Positions 1 through 9,627 of a stretch of DNA of 64,000 nucleotides are shown here, piece by piece. Source of the DNA: Bacteroides uniformis (GTDB lineage: Bacteria; Bacteroidota; Bacteroidia; Bacteroidales; Bacteroidaceae); the NCBI RefSeq assembly GCF_025147485.1, contig NZ_CP102263.1, positions 1,625,501-1,689,500 on the forward strand, read 5' to 3'. The notes under the pieces were generated by a model. It made no database searches, was not told where the DNA came from, and was given only the letters and a program-made list of their open reading frames with translations. The stretch's first letter is position 1, and each line of letters starts with the position of its first letter. A program made the translations under genes and the position numbers.

Positions 1-380
<380 letters not shown>

Positions 381-2162
381 ATGATGAAGAATATCATTGA
401 AAAATTCCAAATTTGCCTGGTGCTGTCGGCACTGCTTTTCTCTTCTTTCGTTGCCGCATGTTCCGGCAATGATGATACTGTGACTCCGGAAATAACGATT
501 CCCGCGAACATTCTGACAGATGGAATGACTTTCTCCAAGACCGGAGGAACAAGTACGCTGAACATCAAGTCGAACGTTGCATTGGAAGTTACCAGCAGTG
601 CACCGGAGTGGTGCAAGGTTACTGCCGAAAGTTCTGCTTCGAGTAGCATTTTGAAGTATACCGTTATGGCAGAAGTCAATACGGACACGAGCGACCGTGA
701 AGCCAGGGTAACGGTGAAAGCCGGAGGCAGCGAAGTAGGGAGCTTCACAGTGAAACAGACGGCTGCGGACGGACTAATCATATCCAACTCTACCTCTTTC
801 GACCTGCCAGCTGTGGGAGGAGATGTTTCTGTGGTGGTGGAAACCAATGGTGACGTACAGGCCGTTTCTGATGTTTCTTGGATAAAGGCGGTCAATACCC
901 GTGCCATGGAAGACAAGATTTTCAAGTTTACCGTCTCTTCCAATCCTCTGGGAGCGCGCGAAGGCCATATCACTTTTACTTTGGGTAGCCTGACGGAGAC
1001 TGTGACCGTAAAGCAGGGTGCGGGCGAAACCGGCAATATGGAAAGCGATGCCAGGACACTTGCCGCCAAGATGTATGCAGGTATCAATATCGGCAACACG
1101 CTGGAAGCTTGTGATAACAAGAACAAGATAGCGGGCGAAACGTTATGGGGAAATCCTAAAGTGAGCGAGGCATATATCAAAGGGCTGAAGGCATTGGGAT
1201 TTAATGCGGTGCGCATCCCTTGCGCGTGGGATTACTACATTGTGAATCCATCGACCTATGAGATAGATGCTGCATGGCTCGACCGGGTGAGCGAAGTGGT
1301 GGGCTACTGTGTAGCCAATGATATGTATGCCATTGTCAATATCCATTGGGATGGCGGTTGGCTTGAAGAGAGTATCACCCATGGTTACAGCAGCGAAGTA
1401 GATGCCAAGCAGAAAGCTATCTGGACACAGATTGCCAATAAACTGAATGCTTATGACGAACACCTGCTCTTTGCCGGATGTAACGAACCCGGACAGCAAG
1501 ACCAGGGGAACGTTGGCACATCGGCCATAGATGTCATCTTGAAATACGAACAGACCTTCATTGATGCCGTGCGTGCCACCGGAGGAAATAATGCGAGCCG
1601 TTGTCTGATTGTGCAAGGTCCTTATACCAATATTGACAAGACGGTGAATGACTACACGATGCCCAAGGATGAGGTACCCGACCGTCTGATGGTGGAAGTT
1701 CACTTCTATGATCCCTATCAGTTCACCATGATGAACCATGACGAAACCTGGAGCAATGTATTCCTTTATTGGGGTAAGGATAATCATGTATCCGGTTCCA
1801 TTCATAATGCCACCGGTTACGAAGAAGATTATGTGAAGCAGCAATTCCAGAAGATGAAAACGGCCTATGCAGATAAGGGAATTCCTGTGATTGTAGGCGA
1901 GTATAGTGCCATGAAGCGGGCAAAAGAAGACAAGATAGAGGGGACTTCTGAACTTGCCTATCCTGATATTGACCAGGAGATGCATAACAAGAGCCGCTCC
2001 TATTGGAATGAGGTAGTCACCCGAGAGGCGAAAAACCACGGTTGTGTCCCCTTTTATTGGGAAACCGGCGGTGACATGAACCGTGGTACGGGTACGCCGA
2101 AGGAGGCTTATGCCATTGAGGGCATCATGAAGGGAGCCGAAGCCGGCAAATACCCTTATTGA
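381..2162 (+). CDS. BACON-domain GH5 endo-glucanase (probable endo-xyloglucanase), surface lipoprotein
   Basis: A 593-residue secreted lipoprotein. The signal peptide ends in a lipobox (FVAAC, Cys27), followed by SGNDD; acidic residues after the Cys favour export to the cell surface in Bacteroides. Two BACON beta-sandwich domains (about 45-127 and 133-212) act as spacers in this enzyme type. The GH5 barrel spans about 225-590, with GINIGNTLE at its start, acid/base Glu369 in CNEPG and nucleophile Glu507 in VGEYSA. The overall layout resembles the vanguard endo-xyloglucanases of Bacteroides xyloglucan loci, probably subfamily GH5_4; the subfamily is inferred. It would cut the beta-1,4-glucan backbone outside the cell. 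Two adjacent ATGs (381, 384) could each be the start. It is followed by a terminator, so it may be its own transcript. Confidence 0.9.
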   Translation: MMKNIIEKFQICLVLSALLFSSFVAACSGNDDTVTPEITIPANILTDGMTFSKTGGTSTLNIKSNVALEVTSSAPEWCKVTAESSASSSILKYTVMAEVNTDTSDREARVTVKAGGSEVGSFTVKQTAADGLIISNSTSFDLPAVGGDVSVVVETNGDVQAVSDVSWIKAVNTRAMEDKIFKFTVSSNPLGAREGHITFTLGSLTETVTVKQGAGETGNMESDARTLAAKMYAGINIGNTLEACDNKNKIAGETLWGNPKVSEAYIKGLKALGFNAVRIPCAWDYYIVNPSTYEIDAAWLDRVSEVVGYCVANDMYAIVNIHWDGGWLEESITHGYSSEVDAKQKAIWTQIANKLNAYDEHLLFAGCNEPGQQDQGNVGTSAIDVILKYEQTFIDAVRATGGNNASRCLIVQGPYTNIDKTVNDYTMPKDEVPDRLMVEVHFYDPYQFTMMNHDETWSNVFLYWGKDNHVSGSIHNATGYEEDYVKQQFQKMKTAYADKGIPVIVGEYSAMKRAKEDKIEGTSELAYPDIDQEMHNKSRSYWNEVVTREAKNHGCVPFYWETGGDMNRGTGTPKEAYAIEGIMKGAEAGKYPY

Positions 2163-2266
2163 TTGAGTGGCGGATAGAGTAAAAGACAGTTTTCAAAAGT
2201 ATCATACAAATAGTTTTTATAGGTTACAAGGATTGTTGATATAGTTTTTTTTGATTGGTTACGGAG

Positions 2267-2300
2267 AAGCATGTCCGCGAGGGATATGCTTTTCCTTCTT
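2267..2300 (+). terminator. Terminator after GH5 gene
   Basis: AAGCATGTCC (2267-2276) pairs with GGATATGCTT (2282-2291), 9 of 10 plus one G-U pair, with a 5-base loop and a pyrimidine-rich tail. It separates the GH5 gene from the HTCS gene. Confidence 0.65.
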
Positions 2301-2382
2301 TAAAAATCCTTGTCTTTCCTTGCTTTTCTGTTCGTTTTTCACTTCATTTGCAATAAAAATAACTTCCCTTAGCTCTGATAGT

Positions 2383-5300
2383 ATGAAAAGACTGCAACTA
2401 CTGCTCTTGTGGGTTTGGATGGTATGTTTCCCTGCTGTTTCACACGACTACATGTTTAAACATTTGGAAGTGAAAGACGGACTTTCCAATAATCAGGTTA
2501 ATGCTATTTATAAAGATTCAAACGGATTCATGTGGTTTGGTACAGCTTCGGGGCTGAATCGCTATGATGGTTACAATATTAAGATTTATCGCAGCCAGAA
2601 AGATGATGAGAAATCTCTTCCCGATAGTTATGTCGAGGATATACAAGAAGATACGTCCGGTAATTTGTGGATACGTACGGGAGGCGGGTATGCCATTTAC
2701 AACTCGGCTTCCGATGTTTTTGACCGTAATGTGGAAGCCTGGATGTGGAACATCGGTCTGACCGGAAATCCTTCACTTATCTATATTGATAAGGAAAAGA
2801 CTTTCTGGATCTATATTAATGGTAAAGGTGTTTACAGCTATAGAGAGGAACAGAAAAATGCCGTAGCAGTAAAGGGGGCGGATGAACTGCTTGCGAAAGC
2901 CGAAGTGTCCGACATGAAAGAATGCGGCGAAGGAATCCTGCTGGTTCTGAGTAACGGTATCTTGGTTTGTATAGATGAGGAAAAGCAAAATATCAAGTGG
3001 ACCAATCCGGACATTGCCGAAGATTGCAGGGAAGTAAAGAATGCTACCTTTGATTTGTTTGTCGACCATAGTGGGCGGGCGTGGATATTCAGTGTGGAGG
3101 GGATGTGGATTTATAGCCTTTCTCGGAAGGTTTGGGAACAGCGTTCTCCCCGAACGGACACCTACAATACCGTACGTGCAGTGGCACAGGATAAATACGG
3201 ATGTATATGGGTAGGCAGGGATCAGGATGGCGTTGAATTGATAGAACCGGCGGGACGGAAAATCCGTCTGGCGAATGAACCTAATAACGGGCGTACTCTG
3301 TCCAACAATACAATAACGGCTCTTTATGAAGATGAGGCCGGTACGATGTGGGTGGGAACCTACAAGAAAGGCATCTCTTTCTATAATGAAAGCATTTTCA
3401 AGTTCGGTATTGCCGATGTAGGCGACATCAATTGCGTGGAGGACGGAGGCGGTGACATCGTATGGCTGGGAACCAACGACCGCGGGCTGGTGCGCTGGAA
3501 TAGCGTGACAGATGAACGTATGGTTTTTTCGCATACGGCAGATCCCCACTCTATCTCGAGTGATGTCATAGTCTGCCTTCTTCGGGACAGTAGCGGCAGA
3601 GTGTGGGCTGGTACTTTCTGGGGCGGACTGAATTGCTATGATGGGAACCGCTTTATCCATTACCGGTCCCGTAAGGGAGACAGTAACTCGCTGGTCTATG
3701 ACAATGTATGGGCATTGGCAGAAGATGCGGACAAAAATATCTGGATCGGTACGTTAGGGGGAGGATTGCAATGCCTGAATCCTCAGACGGGGATATTTAC
3801 CACCTATTCTACAGGTAATTCAAACCTTGTGTCGGACTATATCTCATCCCTCTGCATCAGCTGTGACAATAATCTGGTTATCGGTACTTCGGCAGGGATG
3901 GCTTTCATGGACCTGAGGACCGGCGAGATTACAAATTTTGCAGGTACAAAATCGGGTAAGACCAGACTTTCCAACCAAAATATCAATCAAGTTTACGAAG
4001 ATAGTCGCGGTTTGCTATGGATAGCCACGCGTGAAGGCTTGAATGTATATGACAGCAAACGGGATGAATTGTACGAAGTGCCTATCAAGCCCGGTTTCTC
4101 CAAACTATTGATATTAGGTATTACGGAAGATGAAAACAAAAGTATATGGATCAGCACCGGAGGAGAACTGATAAACGTGGTGTTGTCCGTTGACAGCAAG
4201 ACGGAGCAGCCCGTGTTCCGTTGCTATACCTATAATGACAAGGACGGGTTGCAGAGTTGTGACTTCAACCAGCGTTCCCTCAAACGACTGCATACGGGCG
4301 AGATTGTAGTGGGAGGACTGTATGGGCTGAATCGCTTCCAGCCGGGCAACATAAAGTATAACCGTACGTTGCCCAAGGTTATGTTTACCGGTTTCCAGTT
4401 GTTCAATGAAGACGTGAAGGTGGGCAAGGAGTATGCAGGACGTGTCATCTTGAAGGAAGCTTTGAATGAAACAGAAGAAGTTGTCTTGGATTATAAGCAG
4501 AATGTGTTCACGGTGCTGTTTGCGTCGGACAATTTCGTGCTGCCCGAAAAGACACAGTATTTCTATAAATTGGAAGGATTTAATGAGAACTGGCTGACGA
4601 GTATGTCCGATATGCATCGCGTTACCTATACCAATCTGGCTCCGGGGACTTACATCTTAAAAGTGAAGGCTACAAACAGTGACGGATATGCGGGCACTGA
4701 AGAGGCTTCGCTCAAGATTGTCATTCTTCCGCCTTTCTGGATGACTCCGTGGGCATATATCGTTTATGCTCTTCTGATAGTAGGAGTTGTTTCCTTTTCA
4801 CTTTATGCCGTACAACGGAGGGAACGTAATAAGTTCAGAATCCGCCAGATAGAGGAAGATGCGAAGAAGAGGGAGGAGTTGAGCCAGATGAAATTCCGCT
4901 TTTTTACGAATGTCAGCCATGAGTTGCGTACGCCGCTTACGCTGATTATATCGCCGATGGAAAGTATGATGAAGGAGATTACGGACGAAAAACTGCATGG
5001 CAAGCTGCAACTGATGTACCGCAATGCGCAGCGTTTGTTGAATTTGGTCAACCAGTTGCTCGATTTCCGTAAGAATGAGATGGCAGGATTGCATCTCACT
5101 TTGTCCGAGGGGGATATTGTGGCGTATGTGCGTAGCATCTGTGCTTCTTTCCTGATGCTTTCTGAAAAGAAACATGTACATCTGACATTTTTTTCGGCCA
5201 TGGAATCGCTGAATATGTCATTCGACGAGGATAAAATTGGTAAAGTTGTGATGAATCTTCTATCCAATGCCTTCAAATTTACCCCGGACGGGGGACGTGT

Positions 5301-6465
5301 GGATGTGGCATTGGAAATGTCGAAAGAGATGTCCGGAAGATTGCTGATAAAGGTATCGGATACCGGTGTTGGCATTAGGGATGAAGACAAGGAGCGAATT
5401 TTTGAACGTTTCTATCAGGTGGAGCAGGAAGAACCGGAACACCAGTCAACGGGTAGCGGTATTGGCTTGAGCCTGGTACGCGACTTTGTGACGCTGCATG
5501 AGGGCACGGTGCGCGTTGTTGACAATGTGGGGTCCGGTAGTGTGTTCCTGATTGAGCTTCCGGTTAAACATGTGCATGTAAGTCCTTCCAAGCCTGCACC
5601 GCTTGCAGAAGAGGTGGAAGAGCATGAGGAACTTTTGCCGGATATGGAAGAGGAACCGCTTCCGGATGATTTGCCGGACGATATGGAGGAGGATAATGAA
5701 GATGAAAAAGAGAAGCCGTTGGCCCTGATTGTGGATGATAATGAAGATTTGGTTGCCTTCATGAAAGATAGTCTGAGCTTGTATTTCCGTATACAGTCAG
5801 CTTCCAATGGCCGGGAAGCTTGGCAGAAAATACCGGAACTGATGCCGGATATTATTGTCAGCGACGTAATGATGCCCGAGATGGATGGGAATGAATTGTG
5901 CCGCTGGGTGAAGACCGATAAACGCACGAGTGACATTCCGATGATATTGCTCACTGCACGGCAGGCTGTGGAAGATAAAGTGGAGGGGTTGACCATCGGT
6001 GCGGATGATTATGTGACGAAACCTTTCAATGTGGAAATCCTTATTCTGCGTATGCGCAAGTTGATTGACCTGAGCAAGAAGCGCAAGGCAAAGTCGCTCA
6101 TTGACCCCGAACCAAGTGAAATAGCCATTACTTCGTTGGATGAAAAGCTGGTGGAAAATGCCATCAAATATGTGGAGGCGAACATCGGTCGGTGTGACTT
6201 GTCCGTAGAAGAGTTGAGTCGGGGGTTGGGTATGAGCCGGGTACATCTTTACAAGAAACTCTTGCAGATAACCGGTAAGACACCTATTGAATTTATCCGT
6301 GTCATCCGTCTGAAAAGAGCGGCGCAGATGCTGCGCGAGAGTCAGCAAAATGTATCGGAGATAGCGTATCAGTTGGGCTTTAACAACCCCAAGTATTTCA
6401 GCAAATATTTCAAGGATGAATTCGGTGTTTTGCCCTCTGTTTATCAGGAAAGAGAGGGTAGATAA
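2383..6465 (+). CDS. Hybrid two-component system regulator (HTCS)
   Basis: A 1360-residue one-protein two-component system of the type that controls Bacteroides PULs. In order: signal peptide (MKRLQLLLLWVWMVCFPAVS), a two-component-regulator beta-propeller sensor region in the periplasm with repeated W-x-G-T blades (to about 700), a Y_Y_Y domain, a membrane segment (about 787-812), HisKA with phospho-acceptor His846 in NVSHELRTP, HATPase with N- and G-boxes, a receiver domain with Asp1161 in VSDVMMPEMDG, and a C-terminal AraC-type helix-turn-helix. The reading frame stays open upstream to 2251, but I chose the ATG at 2383 because it begins a proper signal peptide. A very acidic linker (nt about 5608-5719) joins kinase and receiver. 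It probably senses xyloglucan oligosaccharides and activates the surrounding genes; the ligand is inferred from the neighbours. Confidence 0.95.
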   Translation: MKRLQLLLLWVWMVCFPAVSHDYMFKHLEVKDGLSNNQVNAIYKDSNGFMWFGTASGLNRYDGYNIKIYRSQKDDEKSLPDSYVEDIQEDTSGNLWIRTGGGYAIYNSASDVFDRNVEAWMWNIGLTGNPSLIYIDKEKTFWIYINGKGVYSYREEQKNAVAVKGADELLAKAEVSDMKECGEGILLVLSNGILVCIDEEKQNIKWTNPDIAEDCREVKNATFDLFVDHSGRAWIFSVEGMWIYSLSRKVWEQRSPRTDTYNTVRAVAQDKYGCIWVGRDQDGVELIEPAGRKIRLANEPNNGRTLSNNTITALYEDEAGTMWVGTYKKGISFYNESIFKFGIADVGDINCVEDGGGDIVWLGTNDRGLVRWNSVTDERMVFSHTADPHSISSDVIVCLLRDSSGRVWAGTFWGGLNCYDGNRFIHYRSRKGDSNSLVYDNVWALAEDADKNIWIGTLGGGLQCLNPQTGIFTTYSTGNSNLVSDYISSLCISCDNNLVIGTSAGMAFMDLRTGEITNFAGTKSGKTRLSNQNINQVYEDSRGLLWIATREGLNVYDSKRDELYEVPIKPGFSKLLILGITEDENKSIWISTGGELINVVLSVDSKTEQPVFRCYTYNDKDGLQSCDFNQRSLKRLHTGEIVVGGLYGLNRFQPGNIKYNRTLPKVMFTGFQLFNEDVKVGKEYAGRVILKEALNETEEVVLDYKQNVFTVLFASDNFVLPEKTQYFYKLEGFNENWLTSMSDMHRVTYTNLAPGTYILKVKATNSDGYAGTEEASLKIVILPPFWMTPWAYIVYALLIVGVVSFSLYAVQRRERNKFRIRQIEEDAKKREELSQMKFRFFTNVSHELRTPLTLIISPMESMMKEITDEKLHGKLQLMYRNAQRLLNLVNQLLDFRKNEMAGLHLTLSEGDIVAYVRSICASFLMLSEKKHVHLTFFSAMESLNMSFDEDKIGKVVMNLLSNAFKFTPDGGRVDVALEMSKEMSGRLLIKVSDTGVGIRDEDKERIFERFYQVEQEEPEHQSTGSGIGLSLVRDFVTLHEGTVRVVDNVGSGSVFLIELPVKHVHVSPSKPAPLAEEVEEHEELLPDMEEEPLPDDLPDDMEEDNEDEKEKPLALIVDDNEDLVAFMKDSLSLYFRIQSASNGREAWQKIPELMPDIIVSDVMMPEMDGNELCRWVKTDKRTSDIPMILLTARQAVEDKVEGLTIGADDYVTKPFNVEILILRMRKLIDLSKKRKAKSLIDPEPSEIAITSLDEKLVENAIKYVEANIGRCDLSVEELSRGLGMSRVHLYKKLLQITGKTPIEFIRVIRLKRAAQMLRESQQNVSEIAYQLGFNNPKYFSKYFKDEFGVLPSVYQEREGR

Positions 6466-6563
6466 CAAAAGATACCCCTTACGGAAACATATTGTCTTTT
6501 AGGGTAATCAAAAGCGCCCTTTTGTTTCAACATCGGGAGGACTCGTTTTTGAAGTAAACTTTC

Positions 6564-6571
6564 TATTTTTG
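6564..6571 (+). promoter_or_regulatory. Bacteroides -7 element before GH31
   Basis: TATTTTTG matches TAnnTTTG exactly. No TTTG box sits at the usual spacing, so this is only a moderate call. If used, transcription would begin near 6578, after the upstream ATG at 6574, which supports the start at 6604. Confidence 0.45.
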
Positions 6572-6603
6572 CATTGGAGAAAATTCACTTTAAAAACAGT
6601 AAT

Positions 6604-9486
6604 ATGAAATTGAAAAACACTTCAGTTTATTTGCTTGCCGGATGGATGCTCGCCGCATGTTCCGGAGGCGGATTCCAAAAGACCGAGAACGGTGTTGTTG
6701 TGGAAGTCAAGCAGCAGCAACCGACGGATGTGCGTAAAGTAAGATTAGAAGTAATGGGCGAGAAGCTCATTCATGTATCGGCTACTCCTGAGAAGGAATT
6801 TTCAAAGGAGCAGAGTCTCATTGTGATCCCTCAACAGAATAAGACCGACTTTAAGGTCGAAGAGCAGGGCGATGAAGTGACTGTCAAGACATCGGAATTA
6901 TGTGCCATTGTGTCCAAGACAACGGGTGAGGTACGCTTCACGGATGCCGACGGCAAGCAGATTCTGGCTGAAGACTCTGACGGGCGGACCTTTACTCCGG
7001 TGGAAGTGGAAGGTACGAAAGGATATACAGTACGTCAGGTATTCCAGTCGGCAGGCAATGATGAGGCTTTCTATGGCTTGGGCCAGCACCAGGCGGATGA
7101 GTTCAACTATAAAGGTAAGAATGAGGAACTGTTCCAGTACAATACAAAGGTGTCTGTACCCTTCATCGTGTCTAATAAAAACTACGGTGTGCTTTGGGAC
7201 AGCTATTCGCTCTGCCGTTTCGGTGACCCGCGTGACTACTCACAACTGGGTGATGTCTTCAAACTTTATGATAAAGAGGGCAAGGAAGGTGCTTTGACCG
7301 GTACATATATTCCGGGCAAGAAAGACGTGGAAACCCTTGTACGTCGTGAGGATTCTCTTTATTTTGAACATCTGGACCGTGCCGCACATCTGAGTAAGGT
7401 GGTTAATTTGCCTGCGGAGTTCCCGTTCGGAGGGTCCGACGTAGTTTATGAGGGAGAAATAGAACCGGCAGAAAGCGGCTTGTTCCGCTTCATCCTTTAC
7501 TATGCAGGCTACATGAAAGTATATATTGATAATGAATTGGTGGTTCCCGAACGTTGGCGTACGGCTTGGAATCCTAACAGTTATAAGTTTGCTGTTAATC
7601 TGGAAGCGGGCAAGCGCGTTCCGTTGAAGATAGAGTGGAAGCCTGATGCCGGTGTTTCTTACTGCGGTCTGCGGGTATTGAGTCCGGTGGCTGATGAAGA
7701 ACAGAACAAACTCTCTTGGTGGGGTGAAATGCAGAATGAAATAGACTACTACTTCGTTTATGGTGATGATATGGACGATGTGATTAGCGGCTACCGTACA
7801 TTGACAGGTAAATCCCAGATTATGCCGAAATGGGCGATGGGTTACTGGCAGAGCCGTGAGAAGTACAATACGCGTGAGGAGGTTCTCTCCACTCTGAAAG
7901 AATTCCGCGAACGTCAGATTCCTATCGACAATATCGTAATCGACTGGCTGCACTGGGAGCAGGATTCTTGGGGAAGCCATGAGTTCGACCCCGAACGTTT
8001 CCCCGATCCGAAAGGAATGGTCGACTCCATCCATGCCATGAACGGACGTCTGATGATTTCCGTATGGCCCAAGTTCTATGCTACGACCGATCACTTCAAG
8101 GAATTTGATGAAAAAGGCTGGATGTACCAGCAGGCTATTAGAGACAGTATCAAAGACTGGGTAGGTCCCGGCTATCTGGGCTCTTTCTATGACGCATACG
8201 ATGCCGATGCACGCAAGCTCTTCTGGAAGCAGATGCAAGACCATTACTATCCTCTCGGCATCGACGCCTGGTGGATGGATGCCAGCGAACCGAATATACG
8301 CGACTGTACGGATTTGCAATACCGCAAGGACCTTTGCGGCCCGACGGCACTCGGCCCCTCTGCCAAGTTCTTCAATGCATACGCACTGATGAATGCTGAA
8401 GCTATCTATGACGGACAGCGCGGCGTGGAACCGGACAAGCGCGTCTTCTTGTTGACACGTTCCGGCTTTGCAGGATTGCAACGCTATTCTACTGCCACCT
8501 GGAGTGGTGACATCGCTACCCGTTGGGAAGATATGAAAGCGCAAATCTCTGCCGGCTTGAACTTTGCTGTCAGCGGTATCCCTTATTGGACCATGGACAT
8601 CGGCGGATTCTGTGTAGAGAACCGTTATGTGGCTGGTCAGATGGAATTCAACAAGACCGGACGTGAAAATGCTGATTATAAGGAATGGAGAGAGTTGAAT
8701 ACCCGTTGGTATCAGTTCGGCGCTTTCTGCCCGTTGTTCCGTGCACACGGCCAGTATCCGTACCGTGAGGTTTGGAATATTGCTCCGGCAGGACATCCGT
8801 GCTACAACTCCATCGTTTACTATACGAAGCTGCGTTACAACATGATGCCGTATATCTATTCTTTGGCTGGTATGACTTACTTCAATGATTATACCATCAT
8901 GCGTCCGCTCGTAATGGACTTCACAGCTGATGCAAACGTCAACAATATAGGCGACCAGTTCATGTTCGGTTCTGCCCTGATGGTGGCTCCGGTTTACGAA
9001 TACGGTGCACGCAGCCGCGAGGTTTATTTCCCGGCAAGCTGCGGTTGGTATGACTTCTACTCCGGCAAGTATGTGGACGGTGGCCAGAAGCTGACAGTAG
9101 ATGCTCCTTATGAACGTATTCCGCTCTACGTATGCGAAGGTGCTATTGTACCTTATGGTCCGGATATGCAATACAGTGATGAAAAACCGGCTTCAGAAAT
9201 CACCCTTTATGTTTATACGGGTAAGGACGGCGCATTTACGCTCTATGAGGATGAAGGTGTGAACTATAACTATGAGAAGGGACAATATGCCACTATACCG
9301 TTTGCCTATAACGATGCTGAGGGTACACTGGTTATCGGTGACCGTACGGGTGACTTCCCCGGTATGCTGAAGGAACGTACTTTCAATGTAGTGAAGGTAA
9401 GTAAAGACCAGCCGCAACCGTTCGATTTAAAGGCTAAAGGTACAACGGTGAAGTATGACGGAAAAGCACAAACCGTAAAATTATAA
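6604..9486 (+). CDS. GH31 alpha-xylosidase with PA14 insert, lipoprotein
   Basis: A 960-residue lipoprotein with lipobox LAAC (Cys19). The N-terminal GH31 beta-sandwich is interrupted by a PA14 domain (about residues 234-363). The barrel carries nucleophile Asp559 in WWMDASEPN and acid/base Asp636 in WSGD. A PA14 insert in GH31 is typical of alpha-xylosidases acting on xylogluco-oligosaccharides, such as those in Cellvibrio and Bacteroides xyloglucan systems. It would remove the non-reducing-end xylose from backbone glucose after galactose has been cleared. The frame is open from an ATG at 6574, but 6604 gives a clean signal peptide and lies downstream of the -7 element. It starts the downstream run of hydrolases, all on the same strand. 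Confidence 0.92.
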   Translation: MKLKNTSVYLLAGWMLAACSGGGFQKTENGVVVEVKQQQPTDVRKVRLEVMGEKLIHVSATPEKEFSKEQSLIVIPQQNKTDFKVEEQGDEVTVKTSELCAIVSKTTGEVRFTDADGKQILAEDSDGRTFTPVEVEGTKGYTVRQVFQSAGNDEAFYGLGQHQADEFNYKGKNEELFQYNTKVSVPFIVSNKNYGVLWDSYSLCRFGDPRDYSQLGDVFKLYDKEGKEGALTGTYIPGKKDVETLVRREDSLYFEHLDRAAHLSKVVNLPAEFPFGGSDVVYEGEIEPAESGLFRFILYYAGYMKVYIDNELVVPERWRTAWNPNSYKFAVNLEAGKRVPLKIEWKPDAGVSYCGLRVLSPVADEEQNKLSWWGEMQNEIDYYFVYGDDMDDVISGYRTLTGKSQIMPKWAMGYWQSREKYNTREEVLSTLKEFRERQIPIDNIVIDWLHWEQDSWGSHEFDPERFPDPKGMVDSIHAMNGRLMISVWPKFYATTDHFKEFDEKGWMYQQAIRDSIKDWVGPGYLGSFYDAYDADARKLFWKQMQDHYYPLGIDAWWMDASEPNIRDCTDLQYRKDLCGPTALGPSAKFFNAYALMNAEAIYDGQRGVEPDKRVFLLTRSGFAGLQRYSTATWSGDIATRWEDMKAQISAGLNFAVSGIPYWTMDIGGFCVENRYVAGQMEFNKTGRENADYKEWRELNTRWYQFGAFCPLFRAHGQYPYREVWNIAPAGHPCYNSIVYYTKLRYNMMPYIYSLAGMTYFNDYTIMRPLVMDFTADANVNNIGDQFMFGSALMVAPVYEYGARSREVYFPASCGWYDFYSGKYVDGGQKLTVDAPYERIPLYVCEGAIVPYGPDMQYSDEKPASEITLYVYTGKDGAFTLYEDEGVNYNYEKGQYATIPFAYNDAEGTLVIGDRTGDFPGMLKERTFNVVKVSKDQPQPFDLKAKGTTVKYDGKAQTVKL

Positions 9487-9627
9487 TCAGAATGATAGAC
9501 GACGGTGCCAGGGAGAGAAATCTTCCCGGTACCGATCTCGTCGTTCCTCGGTGCCAGGTACTTCCCCGCTTCTGAATAGCTGTGAGAGAGGAATAGGCAC
9601 TCGATAATCTTTTAGATATTTATTACC
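9487..9627 (+). repeat. GH31-GH2 spacer with repeated CGGTGCCAGG
   Basis: The spacer holds CGGTGCCAGG twice (about 9504 and 9558) and related GGTACCGA/TCGGTGCC inverted arms that could fold into a hairpin. No clear promoter is seen. It could be an mRNA processing or stability structure within the operon; its function is unknown. Confidence 0.4.

Noticed and set aside
1143..2039. 298-codon open frame antisense to the GH5 gene
   Set aside because: Overlaps the GH5 catalytic domain entirely and has no protein-like features.
7240..9171. 643-codon open frame antisense to the GH31 gene
   Set aside because: It lies wholly within a clear GH31 gene with intact catalytic residues and shows no recognisable domain; it is a shadow frame of GC-biased codons.
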